64,000 nt of DNA, taken from positions 54,460 through 118,459 of the forward strand of contig NZ_BPQO01000023.1 of the NCBI RefSeq assembly GCF_022179285.1, written 5' to 3'. Shown here piece by piece: positions 47,061 to 56,487 of the stretch. The stretch comes from Methylobacterium hispanicum (GTDB lineage: Bacteria > Pseudomonadota > Alphaproteobacteria > Rhizobiales > Beijerinckiaceae). Position 1 is the first letter of the stretch; each line of letters begins with the position of its first letter. Under the pieces are notes generated by a model. That model did not search any database. It was not told where the DNA came from and saw only the letters and a program-made list of their open reading frames with translations. The position numbers and the translations under genes are program-made.

Positions 47061-47285
47061 ACACAACCTCCGGTTGCTGGGTTCGGCGGCGTGCGGTGAA
47101 CCGCGCCCTGCCCCCTCTCCCATAGGGAGAGGGTTGGGGTGAGGGGTATGACGGATCAGGACAGCGCTCGGCATCGACGCGCGTTCAGGGCGCCGCCTAC
47201 TCTGGGAGTGTCATACCCCTCACCCGGCTTTCTGCGAAAGCAGACCTCTCCCTACAGGAGAGGGGACCCGCGCCTCACGCTGCAG
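47061..47285. repeat. Interspersed repeat, copy E (right end lost)
   Basis: The left end CTCCGGTTGCTGGGTTCGG begins about 13 bp after the NYN stop. The core GGGGTGAGGGGTATGACGG, CGACGCGCGTTCAG and the CTTTCTGCGAAAGC block are shared with C and D. The right-hand terminal repeat (CCGAACCCATC...) is missing after ACCCGCGCCTCACGC, so this copy is truncated. It lies between convergent genes. Confidence 0.88.
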
Positions 47286-47298
47286 CGGAGTGCACGCT

Positions 47299-47320
47299 GC
47301 CATCATGCGATCGCCCTGCC
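47299..47320. repeat. Remnant of the nested element's terminal repeat
   Basis: ATGCGATCGCCCTGCC at 47305-47320 is identical to the right end of the element nested in copy D (45011-45026). With GCCAT before it and one extra base, the match extends to nearly the whole 22-bp terminal repeat. It lies just where copy E loses its own right end. Confidence 0.7.
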
Positions 47321-47349
47321 GCTCGCGGAGGCGCGCGCGTCCGGGCCGG

Positions 47350-47823
47350 TCAGCCCTTGTCGCGCATCAGCCGCGCCTTGTCGCGCTGCCAGTCGCGCTC
47401 CTTGACGGCCTCGCGCTTGTCGTGGGCCTGCTTGCCCTTGCCGAGCCCCAGCTCGACCTTCGCCCGACCGCTCTCGTTGAAGTAGATCTTCAACGGGACC
47501 ACCGTGTAGCCCTGGCGCTGCGTGGCGCCGATGAGCTTGTCGATCTGGCGGCGGTGGAGCAGCAGGCGGCGCGGGCGCTTGGTGTCGTGGTTGAAGCGGT
47601 TCGCCTCGAGATATTCGGGGATGTAGGCGTTGAACAGCATCAGGTCGCTGCCCGACGGGCCCGCATAGGCCTCGCCGATCGTCGCCTTGCCGTTGCGCAG
47701 CGACTTCACCTCGGTGCCGGTCAACGAGATACCGGCCTCGAGCGTGTCCTCGATCGCGTAATGGTAGCGCGCGGCGCGGTTGTCCGCGACCACGCGCCGG
47801 TTCGGTTCGGGCTTCGGGGCCAT
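47350..47823 (-). CDS. smpB: SsrA-binding protein SmpB
   Basis: SmpB binds tmRNA and delivers it to stalled ribosomes for trans-translation. The 157-residue protein shows NRRVVADNRAARYHYAIEDTLEAGISLTGTEVKSLRNGKATIGEAY and the C-terminal basic tail KQAHDKREAVKERDWQRDKARLMRDK, both typical. The start is 13 bp after the dapA stop, so the two are co-transcribed. Confidence 0.96.
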   Translation of the reverse strand: MAPKPEPNRRVVADNRAARYHYAIEDTLEAGISLTGTEVKSLRNGKATIGEAYAGPSGSDLMLFNAYIPEYLEANRFNHDTKRPRRLLLHRRQIDKLIGATQRQGYTVVPLKIYFNESGRAKVELGLGKGKQAHDKREAVKERDWQRDKARLMRDKG

Positions 47824-47836
47824 CGGCGTCCTTGTC

Positions 47837-48733
47837 TCAGCCCTCGATCAGACCGGCGTGACGGAGCGCCGCGTCGACGATCCGGCGCGTCCCATCCGAG
47901 ACCGGGACGAGGGGCAGCCGCACATCCTCGCCCATCAGGCCGAGGCGCGCCAGCGCGTACTTCACGGGCGACGGGTTCGACTCGGCGAACAGGCCGGTCT
48001 GGAGCGGGAACAGCCGGTCCTGCAGGTGCAGCGCGCGGGCGTAGTCGCCCGACAGCGAGGCCTCCTGCAGGTCGGCGCAGAGGCGCGGCGCGACGTTGGC
48101 CACCACCGAGATGCAGCCGTGGCCGCCCTGCGCATTGTAGCCGAGCGCCGTCGCATCTTCGCCCGAAAGCTGGATGAAGCTCTCGCCCATCGCCTGGCGC
48201 TGGGCGCTGACGCGGTCGATCTTGGCCGTGGCGTCCTTCACGCCGGCGATGTTCTTGAGCTCGGAGAGGCGCGCCATGGTCTCGACGCTCATGTCCACCA
48301 CCGAGCGCGGCGGGATGTTGTAGATGATGATCGGGATGCCGACCGCGTCGTTCACCGCCTTGAAGTGGGCGTAGAGGCCGTCTTGGGTCGGCTTGTTGTA
48401 ATAGGGCGTGACGACGAGCACCGCGTCGGCGCCGGCCCGCTCCGCGTGCCGGGCGCGCGCGACCGCCTCGGACGTCGAGTTCGAGCCCGCACCCGCGATC
48501 ACCGGCACGCGGCCGCGCGCCTCGTCGATGCAGGCCTCGACCACCCGGTCGTGCTCGGCATGCGTCAGGGTCGGGCTCTCGCCGGTGGTGCCGGTCGGCA
48601 CCAGCGCGTGCGTGCCCTGCTCGATCTGCCAGGCCACGAACTTTCGGAAGGCGGCCTCGTCGAAGGCACCCTCGCGGAAGGGGGTGACCAGGGCGGTCAT
48701 CGAGCCCCGGAGGCGGCGCGCTGTCTCGGTCAT
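47837..48733 (-). CDS. dapA: 4-hydroxy-tetrahydrodipicolinate synthase
   Basis: DapA condenses pyruvate with aspartate semialdehyde, the first step towards lysine and meso-diaminopimelate for peptidoglycan. The 298-residue protein has the TIM-barrel motifs GTTGESPTLTHAEHDRV, ADAVLVVTPYYNKPTQDGLYAHF, YNIPPRSVVDMS and the Schiff-base lysine in IAGVKDATAKIDR. The start at 48733 (MTETARRLRGSMTALVTPF) matches family length. It is divergent from the lytic transglycosylase gene. Confidence 0.96.
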   Translation of the reverse strand: MTETARRLRGSMTALVTPFREGAFDEAAFRKFVAWQIEQGTHALVPTGTTGESPTLTHAEHDRVVEACIDEARGRVPVIAGAGSNSTSEAVARARHAERAGADAVLVVTPYYNKPTQDGLYAHFKAVNDAVGIPIIIYNIPPRSVVDMSVETMARLSELKNIAGVKDATAKIDRVSAQRQAMGESFIQLSGEDATALGYNAQGGHGCISVVANVAPRLCADLQEASLSGDYARALHLQDRLFPLQTGLFAESNPSPVKYALARLGLMGEDVRLPLVPVSDGTRRIVDAALRHAGLIEG

Positions 48734-48929
48734 CGTCTCGTGTCCCGGACGGCCCTGCCGTCCCTCCCGTGCGGCGCCGCGGCAGCGGCGCCGGCGGGCA
48801 GACATAGGGCTTCCGCAATCGCCGCGCAAACAGCCTCCGGGCCACGGTTAAGCACGTGTTAACGAGCTTGGCCGGAACCTGTGGCATGACGACTCCCGCA
48901 AGCTTGAGTGGAGGGGAGTGATCCGATCC

Positions 48930-51242
48930 ATGAGCCGCCCCCTGGCGTCCCCGGTGTCCATCGCGCGCACGACCGCCGCGCTCCTCGGCCTCGCCCTCAC
49001 GGGCGGCGTGACGCTCGGGGCGCCGCCCGACCTGCGCGGCACCGACACGCCGGCCGCCTCGCAGCCGACGCCGCCCGCGAGCGACGCGGCGGCACCCTCC
49101 GGCCTGCTGACGGATGCAAAACCCCTCGACCCGGCCGCCGCGGACGCGCTGAAGATCGAGCCGAGGAGCGCAGAGGACGAGAGCGCCAAGCCCGCCCAGC
49201 GGCTGCCGGCAGGCACCGCGGCCTACGCCTCGGCCGATCCGGACGCGCCGGTCGTCTTCCCGCTGCCCGATGCGGGCGTGTCGCCGGCTGCCCCCCTGCC
49301 CGAGGTGCCGGACCCCGCGGCCGCCGCGAAGGCGGGCGGCGTCGACGTCACCCTGCTCAGGCAGGCGATCGAGCTCTACCGCAAGGGCAAGGTCGCGGAC
49401 GGCGACCGCCTGCGGGACCAATTCGAGGATCCGGCCGCGCGGGCGCTGCTCGAGTGGATGGCGATCCGCGCGGGCGCGGGGATCGGGTTCGAGCGCACCG
49501 TCGCCTTCACGCGGCAGAACCCGGACTGGCCGGCGGGACCGCTGCTGCGCCGCCGGGCCGAGGAGGCACTGCTCTCCGAGCGCAAGAGCCCGGCGACCGT
49601 TCGGGCCTTCTTCGGCGCGGCGCGGCCGGCGAGCGCCCCCGGCAAGTTCGCCCTGGCGCTCGCCTTCCGGGCGGACGGGCTTGAGGCGGACGCCGCCGAC
49701 CTCGTGCGCGACCTCTGGCGCTCCGAGACCTTCGGCAAGAGCCTGGAGGCGAAGGTGATGGACGCCTTCCCGGGCGTGCTCACCCGGATCGACCACCGCT
49801 ACCGCATGGAGCGGGCGTTGCTGAAGGAGGACTGGGACAGCGCGGGCCGCGCCGCCGCCTACGCGGGCGGCAGCTACGCCAGCCTCGTGCGGGCGCGCCG
49901 GGCGGTCGAGGACAAGAGCTCGGGCGCCGCCGCGGCGCTCGCCGCCGTGCCCCCCTCGCTCCGCAACGACGCCTCCTACATCCTGTCGCGGGCCCAGTGG
50001 TTCCGCCGCGCCGACAAGGCGGCCGAGGCCGCCGCGGTGCTCGCCACCGCGCCCGCCAACCCCGACGTGCTGGTGGACGGCGACGAGTGGTGGGTCGAGC
50101 GCCGCATCGTCGCCCGCAAGCTCCTCGATCTCGGCGACGCGCGGACCGCCTACGCGGTGGCGGGCGGCCACGCGGCGCGGACCCCCGAGAAGCGCATCGA
50201 GGCCGAGTTCCACGCGGGCTGGATCGCGCTGCGCTTCGCGGGCGACCCGGCCTCGGCCGCGACGCACTTCGCGGAGGCCGCCCGCGCCGCCGAGACGCCG
50301 ATCTCGCTCGCGCGCGCCGCCTACTGGCAGGGCCGGGCCGCGGACGCGCTTGGCCAGCCGGAGCCCGCCAGGGACTTCTACGCGCGGGCCGCCCAGCAGC
50401 CGATCGCCTATTACGGGCAACTGGCCCGGGCGAAGCTCGGCCAGACCCGCTTGGCGCTGCGCGCACCTGCCGACCTCGACGGCACCGCCCGCGCCGCCTT
50501 CGACGACCGGCTCTGCGTGCGGGCGCTGCGGCTGCTCGGTGCCGCCTCGCTGAAGGAGCTGGCGCTGCCGCTCTACATCGACACGGCCCAGCGCCTGACG
50601 GATCCGGCCGAGCTGCAGGCGCTCGGCGACCTCGCGGTGGAGATGAAGGACGCCCGCGCCCTCGTCGCCATCGGCAAGCTCGCGGTGCAGCGCGGCCTGC
50701 CGCTCGACGCCCACGCCTACCCGGTGATCGGCATCCCCACCTACGAGACCTACACGGCGGTGCCGCAGGTGGAGCGCGCCATGGTCTTCGCCATCGCCCG
50801 GCAGGAGAGCCAGTTCGACCCGCGCGCCCAGTCGGGCGTGGGCGCGCGCGGCCTGATGCAGATGATGCCGGCCACCGCCCAGCGCACGGCGCGCCGCGTG
50901 GCGGCGGCCTACGATCAGGATCGCCTGACGAGCGACCCGGCCTACAACGCGCGCCTCGGCCAGGCCCATCTCGGCGAGCTGATGGAGGATTGGCGCGGCT
51001 CCTACGTGCTGGCCTTCGCGGCCTACAACGCGGGCGGCGGCAACGTGAAGAAGTGGGTCGACGCCTACGGCGACCCGCGGAAGAGCGAGGTCGACGTGGT
51101 CGACTGGGTGGAGCGCATCCCCTTCACCGAGACGCGCAACTACGTGCAGCGGGTGATGGAGAACCTGCAGGTCTACCGCACCCGCCTCGACGGCAAGAGC
51201 GCGCTCCTGATCGACGGCGACCTGAAGCGCGGGGCGCGGTAG
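48930..51242 (+). CDS. Soluble lytic murein transglycosylase
   Basis: This periplasmic enzyme cleaves glycan strands of peptidoglycan to 1,6-anhydro-muropeptides. The roughly 770-residue protein has a signal peptide (ARTTAALLGLALTGGVTLG) and a Pro/Ala linker to about 120. A long helical superhelix domain follows, as in Slt70. The C-terminal SLT domain carries the catalytic Glu in FAIARQESQFDPRAQSGVGARGLMQMMPATA and AFAAYNAGGGNVKKWV. Starts at ATG 48930 or GTG 48918 are both possible, with GGAGGGGAG upstream. Confidence 0.93.
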   Translation: MSRPLASPVSIARTTAALLGLALTGGVTLGAPPDLRGTDTPAASQPTPPASDAAAPSGLLTDAKPLDPAAADALKIEPRSAEDESAKPAQRLPAGTAAYASADPDAPVVFPLPDAGVSPAAPLPEVPDPAAAAKAGGVDVTLLRQAIELYRKGKVADGDRLRDQFEDPAARALLEWMAIRAGAGIGFERTVAFTRQNPDWPAGPLLRRRAEEALLSERKSPATVRAFFGAARPASAPGKFALALAFRADGLEADAADLVRDLWRSETFGKSLEAKVMDAFPGVLTRIDHRYRMERALLKEDWDSAGRAAAYAGGSYASLVRARRAVEDKSSGAAAALAAVPPSLRNDASYILSRAQWFRRADKAAEAAAVLATAPANPDVLVDGDEWWVERRIVARKLLDLGDARTAYAVAGGHAARTPEKRIEAEFHAGWIALRFAGDPASAATHFAEAARAAETPISLARAAYWQGRAADALGQPEPARDFYARAAQQPIAYYGQLARAKLGQTRLALRAPADLDGTARAAFDDRLCVRALRLLGAASLKELALPLYIDTAQRLTDPAELQALGDLAVEMKDARALVAIGKLAVQRGLPLDAHAYPVIGIPTYETYTAVPQVERAMVFAIARQESQFDPRAQSGVGARGLMQMMPATAQRTARRVAAAYDQDRLTSDPAYNARLGQAHLGELMEDWRGSYVLAFAAYNAGGGNVKKWVDAYGDPRKSEVDVVDWVERIPFTETRNYVQRVMENLQVYRTRLDGKSALLIDGDLKRGAR

Positions 51243-51333
51243 GGTCTGTCGCCCGGCGCGTTCCGCCGGCCGCCGCGGCAACGACGAATCGGGAGAGGCC
51301 GCGGGGCGTGCGGGTTCGCCGTAGCCGCGTGCC

Positions 51334-52062
51334 TCACACCCCCACCAACCCCCGCGCGGCCTCCATCCGCTGCCCGGCGAGCGCGACGTCGATGTCCGGC
51401 GCCCGTCGGCCGATGGCGAGCGCCCCGTCGAGGATGGTGCAGGCCTCGGCCCAGGTTGAGGCGACGAAAGGCGCGGCCCCCTCCGCCACCTCCGCGGCGC
51501 AGCGCGGGTCGGCCCCCGATCGCACGGCCGCCATGGCGGTCCGGGCCACCGCCGCGGCGCGCGCGCCCTCGACCCAGCGCCGCGCTTCCGCCGCGCCCTG
51601 CGCCCGCAGGCCCCCGGCCCATTCGGCCGCCCGCGCGGCGTCGAGCGCCGAGCCGAGATCGGAGGCCGCGACGCATCGCGCCGCGACGGCGTCGAGGCCG
51701 GCGAGCGCGCAGAGCGGTGCGAGGATCAGCCGAATGCTCGCCTCGGCGAGATACGCAGTCCGCGCCGCCTCCACCTCCGGACGGTCGGCCGAGCCCGAGA
51801 GCCGCAGCACGAAGGCCATCAGGCGCGGGCGCTCGGAATCGGGCATCGCGTCGTTGAGGCCGAGCGCGTAGGCGGCAAGCGGCGGGGAGAAGCAGGGCGG
51901 GCAGTCGGCGCTGGAGCGGATCGCCCGGTAGGGCAGGCCCGCGGCGACGATCGCCGCCTCGTTGATGCAGGTGCCGCCGTCCGGACCCGGGAAAGGGTGG
52001 GAACCCGCGAGCAGGCGCCAGTTTAGGATGTGATCGAAGCCGCGCAGATCGAATCCGGCCAT
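51334..52062 (-). CDS. Hypothetical protein, 242 aa
   Basis: The start is set at the ATG at 52062 (MAGFDLRGFDHILNWRLLAGSH), because the N-terminus from there is rich in conserved-looking sequence, while the frame upstream overlaps the NicO gene. The N-terminal part has Cys and Pro motifs (GGTCINEAAIVAAGLPYR and SADCPPCFSPPLAAYALGLND). The remainder is Ala-rich and helical, resembling a tandem-helix protein. No signal peptide. I do not recognise the family, and its function is unknown. Confidence 0.7.
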   Translation of the reverse strand: MAGFDLRGFDHILNWRLLAGSHPFPGPDGGTCINEAAIVAAGLPYRAIRSSADCPPCFSPPLAAYALGLNDAMPDSERPRLMAFVLRLSGSADRPEVEAARTAYLAEASIRLILAPLCALAGLDAVAARCVAASDLGSALDAARAAEWAGGLRAQGAAEARRWVEGARAAAVARTAMAAVRSGADPRCAAEVAEGAAPFVASTWAEACTILDGALAIGRRAPDIDVALAGQRMEAARGLVGV

Positions 52063-52141
52063 GCTCGCCCCGGCATTGCGGCCCGCCGCTGCGGGACAGG
52101 CGCGGAGCGTGCCATGCCGGGACGGGTTTGGCGAGTGCGGC

Positions 52142-53143
52142 TCAGGCGCCGCCCGCGCCGAGGGCGAGGCCCGTGAGCATCGCGAGGCCGAGCACCAGCA
52201 CGAAGGCGGCGGCCAGGAGTTCGAGGAGGCCGACCGCGACCGTGCCGGCCTGCCCCCGGCCTCCGGCCAGACGCAGCGCCGCGCCCTTGGCGAAGACCGC
52301 GAGGCTCGCGAGCGCGCTCGTGGTGAGCGCGGTGCCGAGCGCCATGGCGAGCACCGCCAGCACGCCCGCGCCGAGCATGCCCTGGGACAGGGCGAAGACG
52401 AGGAGCAGCACCGCGCCCGCGCAGGGGCGCGAGCCCGCCGCCAGCACGACGCCGGCCAGCGCCCGCCAGGACTCGCCGCCCCGCGGCGGCGCGATGTCGT
52501 GCGCACAGCCCGGCCCGCACGCGGCCGGACCGACGCCCCCGAGCTGCCCGGCGAGACGTCCGGCCTTGCGCCAGGTGAGCGCGAGCCCGACGAGCGCGAC
52601 CATCGCGAAGCTCGCCGTCTCGATCAGGGTGCCGGCCCGCGACATCGCGGCGGCGGTGGCGCCGAGGATCAGGCTGCCGACGCCGACGATCGCGATCGCC
52701 ACGAGGGCTTGCAGGAAGGCCGCCGCGAAGCTCAGCGCGCAGCCGCGCCGCAGCGCCCGCTCGCCCGCCACGATGTAGCCCGCGATGACCGCCTTGCCGT
52801 GGCCGGGCCCGGCCGCGTGGAAGACGCCGTAGGCGAAGCCGATGCCGACGAGCGGGCCCCAGCCGCCCCCCGCCTTCAGGGCGGACAGGGCCGCCTGCAG
52901 GCTGCGGGAGAAGCTCGACTGGACGGCCAGCAGCCAGCCGCCGAGGCCGGCCGCGTCCGGGGCCACTTCCCGGAAACCGATGCCGAAGGGCGAGCGCGGC
53001 GGCGGGGCGGCGATGGTCGGCGCCACGAGCCAGGCCAGCGCGGCAACGAGGAGACCCGCTGCCGCCACGGCACCCGCGACGAGGGCGAGCCGCAGGACCG
53101 GGCGCCCCCGCGGCGGCTCGGAGACCGCGACGCCTACGGACAC
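52142..53143 (-). CDS. NicO family nickel/cobalt transporter
   Basis: The 333-residue protein has an N-terminal hydrophobic helix and about six more. The family core is GIGFAYGVFHAAGPGHGKAVIAGYIVAGE (His-rich helix motif), and GSRPCAGAVLLLVFALSQGM is conserved in RcnA-like proteins. A His/Cys-containing loop (ACGPGCAHDIAPP) may bind metal. It overlaps the DUF1007 gene by 10 bp. The DUF1007-NicO pair is a recurrent nickel/cobalt transport unit, here probably import, though efflux cannot be excluded. Confidence 0.88.
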   Translation of the reverse strand: MSVGVAVSEPPRGRPVLRLALVAGAVAAAGLLVAALAWLVAPTIAAPPPRSPFGIGFREVAPDAAGLGGWLLAVQSSFSRSLQAALSALKAGGGWGPLVGIGFAYGVFHAAGPGHGKAVIAGYIVAGERALRRGCALSFAAAFLQALVAIAIVGVGSLILGATAAAMSRAGTLIETASFAMVALVGLALTWRKAGRLAGQLGGVGPAACGPGCAHDIAPPRGGESWRALAGVVLAAGSRPCAGAVLLLVFALSQGMLGAGVLAVLAMALGTALTTSALASLAVFAKGAALRLAGGRGQAGTVAVGLLELLAAAFVLVLGLAMLTGLALGAGGA

Positions 53144-53796
53144 GCGACGAGGACCCGCTGGGCGAACTGCACCCCGTAGGTGGAGGCGGCGGTGAGCGCC
53201 TCGAAGAAGGCCTCGGTCATGCCCGGCTTGCCGGCCTCGGCGGTCTTGGTCTCCGGCGCCTTGGGCCGGGTGATCGTCGCCGCGCAGCCGGCGGGCGCAC
53301 CCGCGAGCTTGGCGGCGTCGGCGCCCTCCGCGAGACCGAAGGAGACGAAGTAGGTCGGATCGTAGACCTCGAGCGCGAGGACGCCGCGGCCCTGCGTGAC
53401 CGGCGCCTTGAGGGGCAGCAGGAAGCTCATGGTGAGGGCGTCGCCCTCCATCGCCATGCGGGGCTCGGCCGGATCGGCGAAGGCCTGCTCCTTGCCGCCG
53501 ACCTTCAGCTTGGTGAAGTAGCCGAACTCGGCGAGCCCCTTGGTGTTCTCGGCCGCGAGGTCCGCGAGTTCGTCCGGGGTGAGCTTGCCGTCGCCGTTCT
53601 TGTCGAGTCCCTGGGTCACGAAGGCCGAGTAGGCCGGGTCGAAGCTCCAGCTGTGGCGGATGCCCGTGACCTGGCCCGAGGCGTAGGCGACCTCGGCCCT
53701 GGCCGTCACCCAGACATGCGGGTGCGCCGCGGCCGGGGTGATCGCGAGGGCGAGGAGCGCGGCGAGCGCGAGGAGGGCGGGCGCGGCATTCGGCAT
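53134..53796 (-). CDS. DUF1007 family periplasmic protein
   Basis: The protein (220 residues) has a signal peptide (ALLALAALLALAITPAAAHPHVWV) and the DUF1007 beginning HPHVWVTARAEV. The body contains an EF-hand-like loop (DKNGDGKLTPDELADL), GIRHSWSFDPAYSAF and FVSFGLAEG. DUF1007 proteins are found beside NicO transporters and probably present the metal ion. The stop overlaps the NicO start by 10 bp. The EF-hand suggests calcium binding but is not shown to be functional. Confidence 0.88.
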   Translation of the reverse strand: MPNAAPALLALAALLALAITPAAAHPHVWVTARAEVAYASGQVTGIRHSWSFDPAYSAFVTQGLDKNGDGKLTPDELADLAAENTKGLAEFGYFTKLKVGGKEQAFADPAEPRMAMEGDALTMSFLLPLKAPVTQGRGVLALEVYDPTYFVSFGLAEGADAAKLAGAPAGCAATITRPKAPETKTAEAGKPGMTEAFFEALTAASTYGVQFAQRVLVACP

Positions 53797-53994
53797 CGGG
53801 TCGGACGCTCGCGGGCTCTGGTGAAGGATCGGTTAACGCCGATGCGCGCGCTCTGGGGCGAAAGCGAGGCGTTCCGATCCGTCAGCCCGGGATCCCGAAG
53901 GGCCGGAGGTCCGTCGGCGGGGTCCTGGAGCAGCGCTCCGGGATCGGCTCTGCCGAACCGCCAGGGCCGGAACCAGACCCCTTGCCTGGACCCG

Positions 53995-54015
53995 CGAGAG
54001 GCCTCGGGCCTCTCG
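53995..54015 (-). terminator. Hairpin downstream of gltL-like gene
   Basis: CGAGAGGC and GCCTCTCG form an 8-bp stem with a 5-nt loop, about 20 bp after the stop of the ATPase gene. No T run follows, so it is only a possible terminator or 3'-end stabiliser. Confidence 0.35.
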
Positions 54016-54033
54016 GCACCGGGACCGCGCCTC

Positions 54034-54888
<855 letters not shown>

Positions 54889-54916
54889 GGGCGATCCCCT
54901 GAGACGGCGCTGACGG

Positions 54917-55609
54917 TCAGCGGATGATGGCGACGCGGGCCTGCAGGCGCCGCACCAGGAACGAGGCTGCGAGGCAGACCGCGAAGTAGACCACGGCCGC
55001 GAAGACGTACATCTCGACGAGACGCCCGTCGCGCTGGGCGACCTTCGAGGCGGCGCCGAGGAAGTCGGTGAGCGAGAGCACGTAGACGAGCGAGGTGTCC
55101 TGGAAGAGCACGATCGTCTGCGTGAGAAGGAGCGGCAGCATGTTGCGGAAGGCTTGCGGCAGCACGACGTTCTGCATCGACTGCCAGTAGTTCATCCCCA
55201 GCGCCGAGGCCGCGGCCGTCTGCCCCTTGGGGATCGACTGGATGCCCGCGCGCATGATCTCGGAGAAGTAGGCCGCCTCGAACAGCGTGAAGGTGATCAG
55301 CGCCGACGGGAAGGCACCGACCTGGATCGGCGTCGAGGCGCCGGTCACGTAGGCGCCGATATAGGGCACCAGGAAGTAGAACCAGAAGATGACGAGCACG
55401 AGCGGCAGCGAGCGCATCAGCTCGACATAGACCTTGGCCACGTGCTTCAGCCCCGGCACGCCGGAGAGGCGGGCCATGGCGATCAGCGTGCCGAGCACGA
55501 TGCCCATGCCGGCCGCCATGGCGGTCAGCGAGAGCGTGAAGACCATGCCCTGCCCGAACAGGTAGGGCAGCGACGAGGTGATGACGCTGAAGTCGAAGTT
55601 CGAGAGCAT
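54917..55609 (-). CDS. gltK: Glutamate/aspartate ABC transporter permease (GltK-like)
   Basis: The product is 230 residues of the His/Glu/Gln/Arg permease family, starting MLSNFDFSVITSSLPYLFGQGM. The EAA loop region reads AASALGMNYWQSMQNVVLPQAFRNMLPLLL. The frame is open far upstream, but the ATG at 55609 overlaps the stop of the preceding permease by one base (TGATG), so the gene is translationally coupled and starts there. Confidence 0.94.
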   Translation of the reverse strand: MLSNFDFSVITSSLPYLFGQGMVFTLSLTAMAAGMGIVLGTLIAMARLSGVPGLKHVAKVYVELMRSLPLVLVIFWFYFLVPYIGAYVTGASTPIQVGAFPSALITFTLFEAAYFSEIMRAGIQSIPKGQTAAASALGMNYWQSMQNVVLPQAFRNMLPLLLTQTIVLFQDTSLVYVLSLTDFLGAASKVAQRDGRLVEMYVFAAVVYFAVCLAASFLVRRLQARVAIIR

Positions 55610-56331
55610 CAGCGCTGTCCCGGGATCGCCACGGAGCGCTCGATGAACGAGGCCGCCGTGATCACGACGAGATTGATGAGGACGTAGAGGATCGTCGCGG
55701 CCGTGAAGGCCTCGAACACTTGGAAGGAGAATTCCTGCATCGAGCGCGCCCGGGCGGTGAGCTCCAGGAGGCCGATGGTGAGCGCGACCGAGGTGTTCTT
55801 GAGGTTGTTCAGGAACTCGGAGGTCAGCGGCGGCAGGATGATGCGGTAGGCGTTGGGCAGGAGCACGTAGCGGTAGGTCTGCGCCACGGTGAAGCCCATC
55901 GCGGTGCCGGCCATGCGCTGGCCGCGGGGAAGCGCCTGGATGCCGGCGCGAACCTGCTCGGCCACGCGCGAGGCGGTGAAGAAGCCCAGGCACACCACGC
56001 CGGTGTAGAAGGGCGCGTTGGGCAGCTGCTTGAGCCAGGTGCCCCAGGCCTGCGGCAGAACCTCCGGCAGGACGAAGTACCAGAGGAACATCTGCACCAG
56101 CAGCGGGATATTCCGGAAGAGCTCGACATAGGCCGTGCCCACCGCGTTGGCGGCCTTGTTCGGCAGCGTGCGCAGGACGCCGATGATGGAGCCGAGGCAG
56201 AAGGCGATCACCCAGGAACAGAGCGCGGTCGCGATCGTCCAGAGGAGGCCCGAGAGCAGCATGTCGGCGTAGGTGCCGGCACCTTCGGGTGAGGGCTCGA
56301 GGAAGATGCCCCAGTTCCAGTTGTAATTCAT
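55609..56331 (-). CDS. gltJ: Glutamate/aspartate ABC transporter permease (GltJ-like)
   Basis: The product is 240 residues starting MNYNWNWGIFLEPSPEG, with about five transmembrane helices and an EAA loop (AGIQALPRGQRMAGTAMGFTVAQTYRYVLLPNAYRIILPPL). The family is the amino acid permease of GltJ/AapQ type, and it pairs with the permease that follows to form the membrane pore. The gene lies 156 bp after the binding-protein gene, separated from it by a strong hairpin. Confidence 0.94.
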   Translation of the reverse strand: MNYNWNWGIFLEPSPEGAGTYADMLLSGLLWTIATALCSWVIAFCLGSIIGVLRTLPNKAANAVGTAYVELFRNIPLLVQMFLWYFVLPEVLPQAWGTWLKQLPNAPFYTGVVCLGFFTASRVAEQVRAGIQALPRGQRMAGTAMGFTVAQTYRYVLLPNAYRIILPPLTSEFLNNLKNTSVALTIGLLELTARARSMQEFSFQVFEAFTAATILYVLINLVVITAASFIERSVAIPGQR

Positions 56332-56441
56332 CGCTCTACAGACTTCGCCGCATCGGGGCCGGGAGATCGAGGCTCAGTCGAGCAGGTCCGAGGCGTATCC
56401 GCCCGCGAAAACCTCGGCCCGACCCGCGTTCTGCACAGGAA

Positions 56442-56469
56442 CCTCGCGCGGGTGAAGACCCGCGCGAGG
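56442..56469 (-). terminator. Intercistronic hairpin between gltI and gltJ
   Basis: CCTCGCGCGGGT and ACCCGCGCGAGG form a perfect 12-bp stem around a 4-nt loop, 18 bp after the gltI stop. On the minus-strand transcript it reads stem-CTTC-stem and then TTCC. A hairpin here would partially terminate or protect the transcript, giving more binding protein than permease, as is common in ABC importer operons. Confidence 0.65.
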
Positions 56470-56487
56470 GTTTTCAGGCCGGTCGCC

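Noticed and set aside
29682..47320. CRISPR array made from the repeated intergenic sequences
   Set aside because: The repeats are 210-260 bp, dispersed over 17 kb and not regularly interspaced with unique spacers. No cas genes are present.
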